A stretch of 64,000 nucleotides of DNA, taken from contig JAJAGP010001525.1 of the NCBI GenBank assembly GCA_025084515.1, forward strand, positions 118,437 to 182,436. Reading direction: 5' to 3'. This document shows, piece by piece, positions 23,614 through 35,001 of this stretch (positions are counted from its first letter, which is position 1; each line of letters opens with the position of its first letter). Below the pieces are notes generated by a model. That model saw only the letters and a program-made list of their open reading frames with translations. It searched no databases and was not told the origin of the DNA. The stretch is from Ancistrus triradiatus (Eukaryota > Chordata > Actinopteri > Siluriformes > Loricariidae). The position numbers and the translations under genes were made by a program.

Positions 23614-24559
23614 GTAAGGAGGCAGATTTGTTTGCGTAAAGGACTTTATGATACATGAGCTACAGAATCCCTGAAGGTAAACAATTTTCGTTAAACTGTC
23701 ATCAGTTTTAATGAGGTCTACCACAGAGCTAACGATCTGCCAGTGCACCCTGCACTTCAGACATACATTATTATCGGATTTGACCTGCCTGTCTGAACAT
23801 AGCCAAAGAAAAAGACAGACTGTAGGAATTCAGGATCACCATACTGTTACCAGAGGATATTTTTAACATAAGCATGAAGTTCAGCAGTACTAGGATTATC
23901 GTTTTGACATTTTGGAATTATAATAACGTGTTACACAAACAAATGCAAAGGCAGGGAAAAAAGAGGACCCATAATAACATGACTAAGCACAACGGAGCAG
24001 GACAGCGTGGCATATGCGCATGACACTTTTCTGCCAATAGCACGTTAGCTGTGTGTGAAGGCGTGGGTGGGAACAGAGAGAGAACATGAGAAACAGCAAG
24101 TGAAACTGACATAATAACACTCCTGCAGCTCATTCCAAAGCAGAAGAACGTTCAGATTACACGCCTTCCAATTCTCATTCAGCTACAACTATCTTCTGTC
24201 TCAAGAATTTCATGTCAGTCAAGCACAGTTCAACAGGCTGACCTTCAATAACCATCACACCCATGGTTTTAAACATTAACCTTTACAACAGTAACTGCCT
24301 TCATACAGTCCAGTCCATGACAAACAGGTGGCATATATTTTACCACAGGACATACACCCAAAAAGTACCTATAAAAGAAATGTCATGAACATTTGCCAAT
24401 ATACACTCATAGTTCAAGCCAACATGGTAAACTATCCAATTCAGAGTGCAGAACAGGACGTCAGCTCATCGCATGGCTCAATATTTTAGCTTTACCCATG
24501 CTTAGCCCTGATGAGGCTAGTTGAGCGCCGGAGTCTATCCTGGAATTCACAGGTTTGTT

Positions 24560-24850
24560 TGTTTTGTTCATTTGTTTTATTTAACGTCAAGCATCAGCAT
24601 CAGTGGCTATTCACAACAGGAGCAAGGTTACATCATGCTAGTCAGACACATTCATACTGGGGCAATTTAGAGCAGCCAGTTAACCTAACGCATGTCTTTG
24701 GGACGTTGGAGGAAACTGGAGTACCCACAGTAAACACACGGACAGACAGGACATGCAAAGTCCAATGTCGGGATCGGACCAGGGATCTCCGTACCTGTGA
24801 GGCGATTGCCCTAACCACATACACCACCGTGCCGCCCTGTGGGGCCAAGT
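24560..24850 (-). repeat. tRNA-like-headed dispersed repeat
   Basis: Reverse orientation copy of the 38405 family: 'gcatgtctttgggacgttgg', ggaggaaactggagtac, cacacggacagacagg, and 'gtgaggcgattgccctaacc' ending caccgtgccgcc. Confidence 0.7.
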
Positions 24851-24939
24851 GAATATGAACCCTTATGGGCCGCCAGTCAATCACTCAAGGCCTTGACTAG
24901 ATTTAGACCAGGATGCATGGCTCGAGTCACTGGGGCCGG

Positions 24940-25715
24940 AGTCTGGAGTCATGTCTGCCCTGCCTGCCTTGCCCGTTAGCCGGGAGTGTCGAGTGGGCGG
25001 TCTGGCTGAGCTGGGCTTCGGTCCTCGTGATCTTGACTCGTGCATCCTTGCCTTAGACTAAGGGCAGAGCTGGGGGTTCATAGTCAAAGAGTGATCAGAG
25101 ACGTTGGGTCGCTGTCTTCTGCCTCCCGTGGGGTTGCCAATGTCTCATGTGATCCCTCTTGGGCTGTGTTTCCCTACCAGTTCTCCTCTTTCTAGCTATG
25201 CTGCTTATAGCTAATGCTGCCGGGGGTCTCATGCTACACATGGCGTCAGTGATTGTTTAATAATTACATTTCTGTTTTCTCTCCGACACTGTGCTCTTGG
25301 CAGTTCCAGCCCCACACATGATGGTTCATATGCTGGAGCTCCAGTCAAGCTGCTTCCGTCATCAGCTCCACCCCACCATACCCCCGGGCCACTTAATGTA
25401 GATGTGCATACTTCCACATTTTATTCGAACTATGACTCCATGACTTTCGTTTCGCTCTTAGATTTATCATCTACGCCGCCCAAGGAGGTGTGGGTCCCCT
25501 TTTGAGTCTTGGTCCTCCCAAGGTTTCTTCCTTATAACACTCAATGGAGTTTTCCTTGCCACTGTCGCCCCTAGGCTTGCTTCATTTGGGATTGGACGTA
25601 AGATATTAGGAGATAATCTAAACTTGTAAAGTTGCCTTGAGACAATGCTCCATTGTAAAAGCGCTGTATAAATAAGATCTGACTTGACTTTGACTTGACT
25701 TGAAAGGCGCAATTA
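24940..25715 (+). mobile_element. LINE 3' end, 5'-truncated
   Basis: Collinear with 40340-41270, the 3' UTR of the LINE carrying RT at 39540. Shared blocks: 'tgtgatccctcttgggctg', ctagctatgctg/ctagatatgttg, 'gtgggtccccttttgagtc', 'ataaataagatctgacttg'. No coding part remains. Confidence 0.75.
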
Positions 25716-25972
25716 TGTATCCGCATGAAGTCCCAACCTGGACAGAAAGGGTTTACGGTCCAGAAGATCTGGCAGCCAGCGCCTTGGTACAATGGTACTA
25801 AATCATTTTTGATAAATACGTCAGTAAAAACCTAAGAGCTTCCACCTTTTAGTGTTTTCCTAACTTTCCACAACTAAATCGTAGCCAGTTTGAAGTAAAG
25901 AAATCCCCGATCCAAGGTGGCACCTGTGCACAATGTTTCTGCATGACTGTGTGGCCGGTGTGCCCCACTCAC

Positions 25973-26084
25973 CTGTATGTAGCGCAGGGCGCTTCTTAGC
26001 ACACTTAAATTGGAAGTCTTCTTCTCGTCCACATTGGGAACGTTCCTCTTGAGGGTCTCAAAGCACTCTTTTAGATGTGCACGT
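25973..26084 (-). CDS. mnt: MNT exon 4: bHLH core
   Basis: 38 codons between an acceptor (ttag at 26085) and a GTGAGT donor (25972-25967). It encodes RRAHLKECFETLKRNVPNVD and EKKTSNLSVLRSALRYIQ: the end of the basic region, helix 1, the loop and helix 2. The basic region reads the CACGTG E-box and the helices dimerise with MAX. Phase matches both neighbours; no damage. Confidence 0.95.
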
Positions 26085-26547
26085 CTAACAGAAGAGCACA
26101 CAGGGTGGTTATACATTTCTCATCTTCTTAGGAATCAGGCCACTGTACACTAGCAGCATTTCTGTAGATTTCACATTCACCAGAAAATACAATTCCCACA
26201 TTTCTCAACCCACTCAGCTACTGCATTAGTGATTACATGCCTGTCTGCTCCTTAGGGTTCCAGGACAGGCTCTGAACTCCTGGAATTATTCCAGTCAAAG
26301 ATGCAGCAGTATCCTCTAAACTCCATGTGCTTCTGTTTTTAGTTAGATGAAAGGAAAGAGTTTTTTCTTGCAGGTTTACCATATAGTTAGCTGGCATAGA
26401 GGTGGCACCACTTGGTGGCTCCACAATGCTTCAATCTTCTGAAATTCTGCTAATCTGATCAAATGGTTGGCTGAAACACATTCGCATCCCCTACCATTCA
26501 GATTCACTGAAGCTCTGGTACATTTCAACATCTTAGTTATTACAGGT

Positions 26548-26645
26548 AACTAGGGATGCACCAATGCCACTTTTTTGCTTCCGATACCGATACCTGACGT
26601 TCAAGTATTTGCTGATACCAAGTACCGATACCAACTCTATCTAAC
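26548..26645. mobile_element. hAT-like terminal fragment in MNT intron 4
   Basis: Starts 'ctagggatgcaccaatgcca' followed by repeated 'ccgatacc' motifs, typical of fish hAT ends. The matching opposite end lies beyond exon 3 at 27890-27978. Confidence 0.55.
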
Positions 26646-27454
26646 TTAACTACTTAATAGGTGCCTATAAATCCTGACATTTATAGTGTTCCACTTTTTA
26701 TAGATTGCCTTTATTTTGGTAAAAGCAGTGTTCTGTAACCCAAATAAAATAATAAGCTTGAAAAAAGAGTGTTTACTCATTGAGTTTTAAAGGTTTTAGA
26801 GCCATGAAAAAATATATTTTGTCATAACGCAGTAACAAGCACAAGTAGCGAAGCATAATATTGCTAAGCTTTTTAATTGTTAGTTATATTTGCATTTCAG
26901 CCACCCCTCAAAATACTGATGTTACAGATTTTACAGTTGAATTAAATATTAGATTTCGCTCATATGGTTTCCTGGGGACCAAACTAATTAACTGCAAAGA
27001 CATTTCAATAGCTATTTTAGGATGTCAGTAATTCTGGAGGTGTCTGTAAGTAAAACAATCAACTACAATATGCCAAATGATATGGTGTAGTGTAGGAGGG
27101 TTTATTTATAGACTAGATCAGCAAACAGAAGTAAAAGAGAGGTGTGAAGGGCTTTAATTATATTTTATATTATTCATAACAATCAATAATATTCTATAAA
27201 GACATAAAATCCAGTAAAGAACGAACCTCATTTAAAATTCAATTCCCATACAGCCATAACCAGAGCGTGTAAAGTCACTTGAGTGACAGTTCCTTTAAAT
27301 CTATTCTGCATTTTTATTTTAATCGTATTTTTTAAGTACCCTGAATCCTATGAGAGTTGCACGCCTCAGTGTTCTTAAAATATAATTCACTAAAGTGGAA
27401 CTAATTTAAATAAACACAAGTCTTAAGCATGCATATAAACAGGCATCCACTCAC

Positions 27455-27496
27455 CTGTTTTTTTCGAGTTTATTGTGCACCTCCCGGGTTCCAGCT
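27455..27496 (-). CDS. mnt: MNT exon 3: start of basic region
   Basis: A 42-base micro-exon with acceptor tttacag (27497-27498) and GTGAGTG donor (27454-27448). Joined in frame it gives GGAGTREVHNKLEKNR. His/Lys-Leu-Glu-Lys-Asn-Arg is the DNA-contacting basic segment, finished by the Arg codon split with exon 4. The exon sits between two hAT-like end fragments, and its upstream intron edge is duplicated at 28997. Confidence 0.92.
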
Positions 27497-27753
27497 CTGT
27501 AAAAACAATATTGACATATTAAGGTCAACACTCAAACTGTGTATAAGCAAACGACTTGTGCTGTTTATCTCTGTTACTCTAAAGTTGTTCCATTTAGATG
27601 TGCACTACATTGTCATAAATATGTGGACACCCAAACAACTTATGCGCTTGCTGGTGCATAGCAGAAGCACACAATGCTCTAGTATCCCACTGCAAGTCTG
27701 CATGGGCATACGGACTATGCCCGGTTGCCATGTACTGTGCCAGGGTTGCACGT
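27494..27753. repeat. Duplicated intron segment, copy A
   Basis: From the exon 3 acceptor outwards this matches 28997-29238 in the same orientation: shared 'acaatattgac', 'tattaaggtcaaca', 'gttactctaaagttgttcca', 'aatgctctagtatcccactg', 'ggttgccatgtac'. Divergence is modest with a few indels. Confidence 0.75.
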
Positions 27754-27889
27754 ATAAGAAGATTTTGACAGAGGTGACATCTCAAAGTATATTTATATAT
27801 TACTAATTTATTAATTATTGTTAATCAGCAATATTATATGTAGTATTTAGCAGTGCTACCACCACCCCTTGCAACATTTGTTTTGCAGA

Positions 27890-27978
27890 TGTTGCACGTT
27901 GCCATCAAACTTTTTGCCGTAACCGACGTATGGCGTATGTTAATATCGGAACCGATATCCGATCCTAATATCGGATCA
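27890..27978. mobile_element. hAT-like terminal fragment in MNT intron 2
   Basis: Contains 'ttgcacgttgcc', 'tatcggaaccgatatccgat' and ends 'atcggatcagtcctag', reading as the right end of the family whose left end is at 26548. Confidence 0.5.
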
Positions 27979-28296
27979 GTCCTAGTTGTGTTCTGTGTTT
28001 GACCACGGTTAGCGATCAGTGATCACTCTAGTCAAACAAACTACACTTTGGGGGTCAAATGTGCCTGGATACTGTATAGATTACCTAGTGTGAGTACATC
28101 CTTAAAACGCTCAGAACAACCCTTAGCTCAAATTAACTGTCCTTTTTTGTGCATATCTATTCATAAGAGCTGTGTTTTAGACATCAAAACTCTGACTCAC
28201 ACAATAACACTGACATAATCCAAAGTGCAGACTCTTAAACAGAGCTAACCATTCCAGCAGTACATAATGACATATCTGAAGAAGCCATTTTCTCAC

Positions 28297-28909
28297 CCTC
28301 CAGGCCGCCTCTTGCCCTCTAAACCTCGCGAGTCCTCCAAGGCTATGCCGTTGGGCCGAGCCGGGAGAGAGACGTGGCTCTGAGGCTGCGCAAGTGTAGG
28401 CTGGGGCAGCAGTGCATGTTGGGGGCTAATGACAGGTGCTGGATACGGCTGCAACACAGCCTGAGGCTGCTGCTTGGGACTGGTACCCGACTGAGGCAGG
28501 CTGCTGCTCTCTGCCTTCACATGAGTAACCAGGGGCCGATGTTGCACCTGTGGCTGTTGTGGGGAAGAGTGGGAATCCTTCACTGCCGGGCCGAGTAAGG
28601 GAGCAGCTGGTGGCGAAAGTGCTGTAGCTAAAGGAGTTACCACAGGTATGGGCGAAGCTGTATGGAGTGCTGATGCTGCAGGATTGGCAGGAATCACAGA
28701 GATCGGTATGACCGTAATGGGCACAGCGGGAGGCAGTGCAGGGGGTGGGACTGGAGGGTGGGGCTGGTGGATTTGAGCCTCCACTCGCGGCTCGTCGGCC
28801 CAAGTCACATGGTTGACCGGCGCTGGCTGGACACATGGAATGACGAGCTCGGTGCGCTGCGGTTCTGCTCCGCGGCAGAGGAGGGCCTTATCTTGACGTT
28901 CCTCCTCTT
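28297..28909 (-). CDS. mnt: MNT exon 2: Pro/Ala/Gln-rich region
   Basis: 613 bases, acceptor ttctag at 28910-28911, donor GTGAGA at 28296-28291. Begins EEERQDKALLCRG, continues with PPVPPPALPPAVPITVIPIS, long Pro, Ala, Gln and Ser-rich stretches (residues about 25-228), and ends GLEGKRRPGG, matching the RPGG that leads into the MNT basic region. This central segment is low-complexity in all MNT proteins and serves repression and cofactor contacts. Frame intact. Confidence 0.9.
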
Positions 28910-28996
28910 CTAGAAAAAAGAAGAGTGATTAAGAAGGGATGTCAGGTGAAGTCTTTTACTCTCACAACCTTAATCATTTTGTTTTGATTAAGAATT

Positions 28997-29238
28997 CTGC
29001 AAGAACAATATTGACGTATTAAGGTCAACACAAACTGCATATCAACTTATGCTCTCTATCCATGTTACTCTAAAGTTGTTCCATTGAGATGTACACTACA
29101 TTGTCATAAGTATGTGGACACCAAAACAACTTGTATGCTTGCTAGTTGCATGGCAGAAGCAAACAATGCTCTAGTATCCCACTGCAAGGCTGCAACGCGG
29201 TACTCTCACTATACCCGGTTGCCATGTACCGTGCCACA
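28997..29238. repeat. Duplicated intron segment, copy B
   Basis: Copy of 27494-27753, placed about 90 bases upstream (in transcript sense) of exon 2. In place of the functional ctgtaaaa acceptor edge of copy A it has ctgcaagaa. Confidence 0.75.
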
Positions 29239-29649
29239 GCACATCTGTCCCCCCTCCTCACTCCCTCGCTGGCCTGTGCTCACAATATGCTTAAACGTTC
29301 TGGGCCTGAGCACACTTACGTCCACAATACTACTTTTTGTGGCTGGCAAAGTGTCTTGCATAGCATAGTGGATGTCATGGTTGTACTTATAATGTGGCTT
29401 TGGAGTCCAGCTGGTACGCTGATATTGATTATGCAATGCTGCTGACATTGCGTTCCGTGCTTGGGATGTAGCGATCACACTGCATTCGTACTGTGCCCGA
29501 GTCCAACTGACCCGTGCCCATGCTCTTCAAGCAGGAAGCAATCACACTAGTCAAACAAACCTGGTCAGGCCCAGTGTGAGTGTGGCCTAAGTCTCAGCAC
29601 TCTCAATGTGCTCTCACAACCTTATTAACTTAAAAAAGTATAAACTTAC

Positions 29650-30178
29650 ATATGTAACTACAGTCCATTCAAAAATGGGGGAAAGGCTATGCAGTGGCTT
29701 TGTGGTTAATTAGTTTAAACTGAAAATCTACATTTAAGACAAGTAAATGTATTCCATAAATAGTACACACATTATGACAAGCACTAAGGCATGTCTTCAT
29801 ATACATGTACCAAGGGTGCCAATAATTCAGGATCAAGAAGTGGGAGGCCAAAGGACTACTGAAACCACTAGTGAAAATACTGCTTCGGGTCTTTGTGGAG
29901 AAGGATTCATACTGCAGCAGGATAATGACCCAAAACACGCCTCAAAGCTTTGCAACAACTATTTGGAGACCACAGAACACCAAGGAGAAACAACTGTGAG
30001 GGACTTTCCTCCAGTCACAAGATCCATTAGGCATTCATGGGGCAATAGAAGATGGAAAGCCAATTATTCATTAATGTCACAAGATGCTTGGAATATTATG
30101 AAATCCTGGTGGGATAACACGGTTAACCAGATTTTGCACGCCAAAATCCACATCAGCTCAAATGCATCGTACTAAGCA
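29650..30178 (+). mobile_element. Tc1-like transposase remnant
   Basis: The + strand frame at 29747-30175 includes EGFILQQDNDPKHASKLCNN, the second catalytic Asp region, and downstream AWNIMKSWWDNTVNQILHAK. The N-terminal half is missing. It is a different subfamily from the 52465 element. Confidence 0.75.
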
Positions 30179-30209
30179 TCACCTTTCATCTATTCTCGTT
30201 AGGCTTTGA

Positions 30210-30480
30210 CACAGCAGATCCAATCCGCATATTAGACATGAAACAGGTTTTACACCAGATGCCCATCCTGACGCAACGCTCACATTGTATCCAGGCTTGG
30301 GACTGGCACTGAATACAGTGGTTGGGAAGTCCCACTGCACCACTTTAAAGATACAAAATGACCTTTGGACTGTGGGAGGAGCCTGAGTACCTGGAGAAAA
30401 TCCACACAGACACAAAGAGGACATGCAAACTCCACACAGGCGGAGTCCGGTTTGTTAGGGCGCTGTGAGGCAACATAGCA
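30210..30480 (-). repeat. tRNA-like-headed dispersed repeat
   Basis: 'tgtgggaggagcctgagtac', 'cacacagacacaaagaggac', 'atgcaaactccacacagg', gctgtgaggcaac. Another partial copy follows at about 30560-30700 (aggttacatcaacacactc, ggactgtgggaggaaaca). Confidence 0.6.
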
Positions 30481-30700
30481 AATACCAATAAATTCTGAAT
30501 TCTTATATATTTTTATTATTAAAGAATGAACTATTTACTCGTTTATTTTTAACGTCACTCTTCAGCATCAAAGGCCATTCAACGACAGACACAAGGTTAC
30601 ATCAACACACTCAGGTCGGGGTTAATTTAGCGAAATCAATTAACATAATGCATGTCTATGGACTGTGGGAGGAAACAGGAGAACATAGACTAAAGTCGCT

Positions 30701-32150
30701 TTGGCCAAATCAATATTTTATCCCATCATTCTGTGCATTCCATGCATCCTAAACTGAATATACTATATTGCCATAAACAAGCATGAATGGAACTGCTATA
30801 ATTACCCAAGTGTAGCAAAGCAGCTAGCTTTAAAACTGGTAAAGCCAGTTAAGTCAGTCAGCAGTGAGCTTTAGGAAGAGCTTACTGGCTTACTGGGAGG
30901 GGTAGGAGCAGGGAATCAGATTGCACCTCTGTCTTTTTAAGAGAGAAGCCCTTGCAGTGGTCTGGTCGATCGAAGTCGTGACATCATTCCACAGCATGCA
31001 GAAAAAGCAGGGGGAATCTGAGGTGCGAGCCAGCACGTCTCATCTGCAGACCGGGCAGACATTTTGATTGGTCGGCTCGCTGGGATTGATGGACGGAGCT
31101 GTAGGGCAGGCTGTAACCACTGCCTCCAGGTTCTCTGCTTTTGTTCTGCGGGTAGGATTTTAAAACGAAAAGGGGGAGGGGAGTTGCAGCTGCCCAGTGC
31201 ACATTTTCACTGATGTCATTAGCACTGTGAGCCGTTAGCCGCGATCCTCTGCTGCAGTACCTACGCCACGTCCTCCTCAAAACGGGATCTGCTAACGCAG
31301 TCAGCCCTGTGAGGCACCGGTTGCCATGGATGCGAGGAGACCAACACACAGGCACGTGGGATTCCTTGAATGTCAAATTAGGAGTGGCACCAGAATGGCA
31401 GAAGTGAGGCGCACAGAGCATGACTGCCTTCCTCTGTAGCAGTCAGTGGATTAGCCAGAACAGGTTTTCGCAAAAGCAACCGGTTACGATAGCAAAATCA
31501 AACGCTGCAGAATTGGACTTAGCAAGAGCTAGGCACATGTAATCATCTGTAACTTGCACACAACAGAAATGACAAGTCAGACGGTCAGGAAACACCCCCG
31601 TTCGTATGATGTGGCAAATGACACTTGACCTAACAGTCATGCATGGCTTTCATAAGAGCCTCCGAAACAGCTGTGCATTAAGCCAGTGCATTGTTCATGA
31701 CCCACTTGGAGTTAAAGGAAAAGCTTAGGGGTCTTAAAGAAGACAACAGATGGACAGGATTGTGATCAAAAGGGCAAACACTCAAGAGGAGTGCACAGCT
31801 CTCACTGGCCATGTGTTTCTGGCACAATGAAGTCTGGTCTCCTGACACAGATTACACACAGTGCTGTGAGTCAAGAAAAAATGTGCCAACAGGACACAGC
31901 CATTTAAGCTTCCTCCATCCTTCCTTCCCTCCCTTCTTCTCCAAAGCACATGCAATTACTCACACATGTGGTCTGGAGCACAAACAAAGTGTGCATGCTT
32001 GTACAGGCATAGAGTCACACAGTCTGCTATTATGGACCTCTCAATAACATGTAAATAATAGAAAAGTGTGTAATGTAGTGCACGGGCTTGTCACAGTCAT
32101 TACAACATCATCTATTCACAATTATTTGAGCACACTGACTATTTAAGATG
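30701..32150. other. MNT intron 1 segment, nothing recognised
   Basis: About 31000-31430 is GC-richer than its flanks and open on the - strand for 145 codons, but the peptide resembles nothing known to me and lacks coding character. No repeats recognised. Confidence 0.3.
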
Positions 32151-32159
32151 ATTGCCACG

Positions 32160-32690
32160 AACAGGTTGTTTCCACACTTGTTGTCCATTTGATCAGTTCC
32201 ACTTACTTTGTAGTTCTACAATTACAGACTGTAGTCCATCTCTTTCTCTACATACTTTCTTAGTGCCCTTTACCCCACAGATCAGGTACTATTTGGGTGG
32301 TGGATCATTCTCAGCACTGCAGTGCCACTGACGTTGTGTCAGTGTGTGTTGTGCCGGTATAAGTGGATCAGACACAGCAGTGCTGCTGGAGTTGTTAAAC
32401 ACCTCAGTGTCACTGCTGGACTGAAAATAATCCACCAACCAAAAATGTCCAGCCACCAGTATCCTGTGAGCACTGATGGAGGATTAAAGGACGACCAACA
32501 CAAACTGTGCAACAGATGAGCAACTGTCTGTAACTTTACATCTACAAGGTAAAGCAATAAAGTATGTGTGTCTAATGAGGGAACACAGTGTTTCACAACT
32601 CCAGCAGCACTGCTGTGTCTGATTCAATCATACCAACAAAACCCACACCACCACATCAGTGTCACTGCAGTGCTGAGAATGATCCAAGAA
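32160..32690. mobile_element. Palindromic MITE, truncated copy 3
   Basis: Begins 'gtttccacacttgttgtcca', contains both inverted arms and stops at 'gcagtgctgagaatgatcca', lacking the right terminus. Confidence 0.7.
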
Positions 32691-32869
32691 GCCAGTTCAA
32701 GAAATATATAGCAAACTGTTCAATTTAACGTTCAACACATTTCATGAAATACTAAAAAGATAGTACGACTCCAGGTCGTACAGGAGATTTGATAGAACTA
32801 TCAAAGCGAAAACAAAGGATGACGGATCACTTCATTGAACACAAATCTTCTTGCACGCAAGCCTTTTTT

Positions 32870-33140
32870 AATATTTGTTTGTTTCTTTAACATTGCATTA
32901 GCATCAATGGCTACTCACAACAGGACTGAGGTCACATTGACATTAGGCAGACACACTCACACTGGGCCAATTTAGAGCAACCAATTAACCAACATGTCTT
33001 TGGAATATTGGAGGAAACCAAAGGACCTGGAGTAAACCCATGTGGACACAGAGATTACATGCAAACTCCACACAGAGTGCAAGAATTTCAGGAGCTGTGA
33101 GGCGACCGTGCTAACTGATTGCGCTACCGTGCCGCCCACA
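32870..33140 (-). repeat. tRNA-like-headed dispersed repeat
   Basis: Reverse copy: 'actgggccaatttagagcaa', gtctttggaatattggagg, 'gcaaactccacacagag', and 'tgaggcgaccgtgctaactg' to accgtgccgccca. Confidence 0.7.
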
Positions 33141-33749
33141 TAAAGCTTCAAACCATTCAATCCCACAAGGCCTCTCACAGAACAAACTCGACAGAAATAA
33201 GCTGCATTATGATTTTATTTCTGATGTGTGTTACAATGTATGAATTGTTTTACTGAGATGTGACATGCCTATTCCCACTATAGGTAGAAACATCTCTGTT
33301 TAACATCTATCTTCATTCACTTTTCTCATTCACAGACCTTTCTAGTTCACAAGAACAAGGACTACATTTCTCGTCAACGCTGTTAACTTCATTAACTAAA
33401 ACCACCCACTCACAATGTTCCGCTCCTTTTAGGGAGTGAACAAAGTCCAAATATCGATGCCAAGTGAACACAAACAGAGTCTGCATGCACTCGCTTTCCA
33501 CTGGAACGTTAAAGAGCATGGGTTCTTCCTGCAGGATGTAGAGAATCTGGTGATAATGTTCAGGAGGAACGTGGATCATTCTCCCAGACGAGAATAATTG
33601 TTAAATCAGGGCATGGTTTTTAACAGAGTGAGTCGTGTGCGTGCCTTCTGTTATTACAGGATCCTCAATGAGAGGATTACTTCCATTTAAAGGAAAAAAA
33701 TGGAAGTCACGCGCCGATCTTTCCATGCTTTCACTATGCAGTGAAAACG

Positions 33750-34060
33750 GGTACATTATATAAGGCGTTCACTGACACAGAGGGGCCGGAGGGAGGGTGA
33801 GGGGAGGGAGTTGCCCTACTTTTCCCCCCTCGCGACCCGCACTTGGCAGTGGGCCGCCCCAACGCTGCTGATTGTGGGCGGAGCATGCCTGTGCGCACGT
33901 GGTTGCAGGGGGCGGATCTTCAGCACGCGCTATCCGCCGGGGGTGTGACAGGAGTGACACGTCATCTCCAGCACGAAACAAAAAAACAACCTACTCCCAT
34001 GAAAAGCGGAGTTGGGGGGCCCGAAAATAAAGCGCAACTGTTTCACTGTTTCAATCTGGG
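33750..34060. promoter_or_regulatory. GC-rich CpG patch in MNT intron 1
   Basis: Rich in CpG and G/C tracts, with tatataagg just outside at about 33757, a ggggcggatc-type GC box, and CACGTG at 33896-33901. It could be an alternative promoter or enhancer; no transcript evidence exists here. Confidence 0.35.
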
Positions 34061-34928
34061 CTCAGACAAACGCGCACCGAGAGCTGCACCGATGAATCAC
34101 GAAGGAGGAAGTTGTGCAAAAAAGTCACGAGGTATCTACTCAATGTCATTCTGGAAACAGAAAGAAAGATTGCGGTCCGCCGCCACCGCCCATACAGGCA
34201 CTAACGCATTGAGTAACGTGACTGATTGAGATTAGATTAAAACATAGCCAAAGCTACGCTGTTCGTCTGGTTTTAAACAAGACTGCGGGTTGGATTTCAA
34301 AACATTCCAAAGCTATTTTAGTCGATATTAACAGAATATAAGCCGGATATCAAACGTACAGGGTTTCAGTCGTTTTTGAGTGTCAAACCTGCTGTAGTCT
34401 TCCTGTCATGCAGCTTTTATTTAAATACCTAAACGAGCTGCTGTGGTTCGCGGGGCTGGGGTACACCTGAGTACTTACGAGCCACTTACGCTACTGGGGC
34501 TATGGTACACCTAAACATTTAGTTACACCAATACAAGTCGAGGGAAATGGCCCATAAAGATAGTAAAACCAGCGTCCCTGTGTGACTCCACACACCCACC
34601 GCGGCGGGACTGCGCGCGCCGAGTAGTGGACTAAATATAGCACGGATTTAACCCGGAAACCCAGGAACAGAAACGTGCCTGAACTCGCACGCAACCGCTC
34701 GACACGACTGGGAATACAATGAACCCCTTACATCAGGACAAAAGACTAAAACACGAGCGTGCACACATCCACACTTGAACACGCACACGATCACGATCGT
34801 GCAGGATTATTAGTGCTGCATGCACCATTCTGACAAGCTCGAAACCAACACAGCGGGGTGCGATTCGTATCGGTGCCATTTCTGATTTATTCTCTTTATC
34901 ATGAACAGCCCACCCGCCCCCGTCTTAC

Positions 34929-35001
34929 CACGTGTAATCTGTTGTTGCTGGGCTTGCCACTCCAGATACCGAGCCGCCTCCAGCAGCGTATCAATACTCA
35001 T
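34929..35001 (-). CDS. mnt: MNT exon 1: start codon and Sin3-interaction motif
   Basis: ATG at 35001-34999 begins MSIDTLLEAARYLEWQAQQQ, nearly identical to the N-terminus of vertebrate MNT. This amphipathic helix binds the PAH2 domain of SIN3 and recruits histone deacetylases. 24 codons plus one base precede a GTAAG donor at 34928. An in-frame upstream ATG (35067) exists, but the family starts at MSI. MNT as a whole antagonises MYC: it dimerises with MAX, occupies CACGTG E-boxes and represses growth genes in the nucleus. A CACGTG lies exactly at 34929-34934, the last six bases of the exon. Confidence 0.95.

Noticed and set aside
28374..28598. + strand frame rich in Leu/Arg
   Set aside because: Antisense of MNT exon 2.
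30984..31421. 145-codon open frame on the - strand in MNT intron 1
   Set aside because: Peptide resembles no family I know, has scattered Cys/Pro composition typical of chance frames in GC-rich DNA, and has no flanking splice logic.
33313..33579. 88-codon - strand frame (HVPPEHYHQILYILQEEP...)
   Set aside because: Looks mildly protein-like but I recognise no domain and there are no convincing splice sites; left uncalled. A protein search would settle it.
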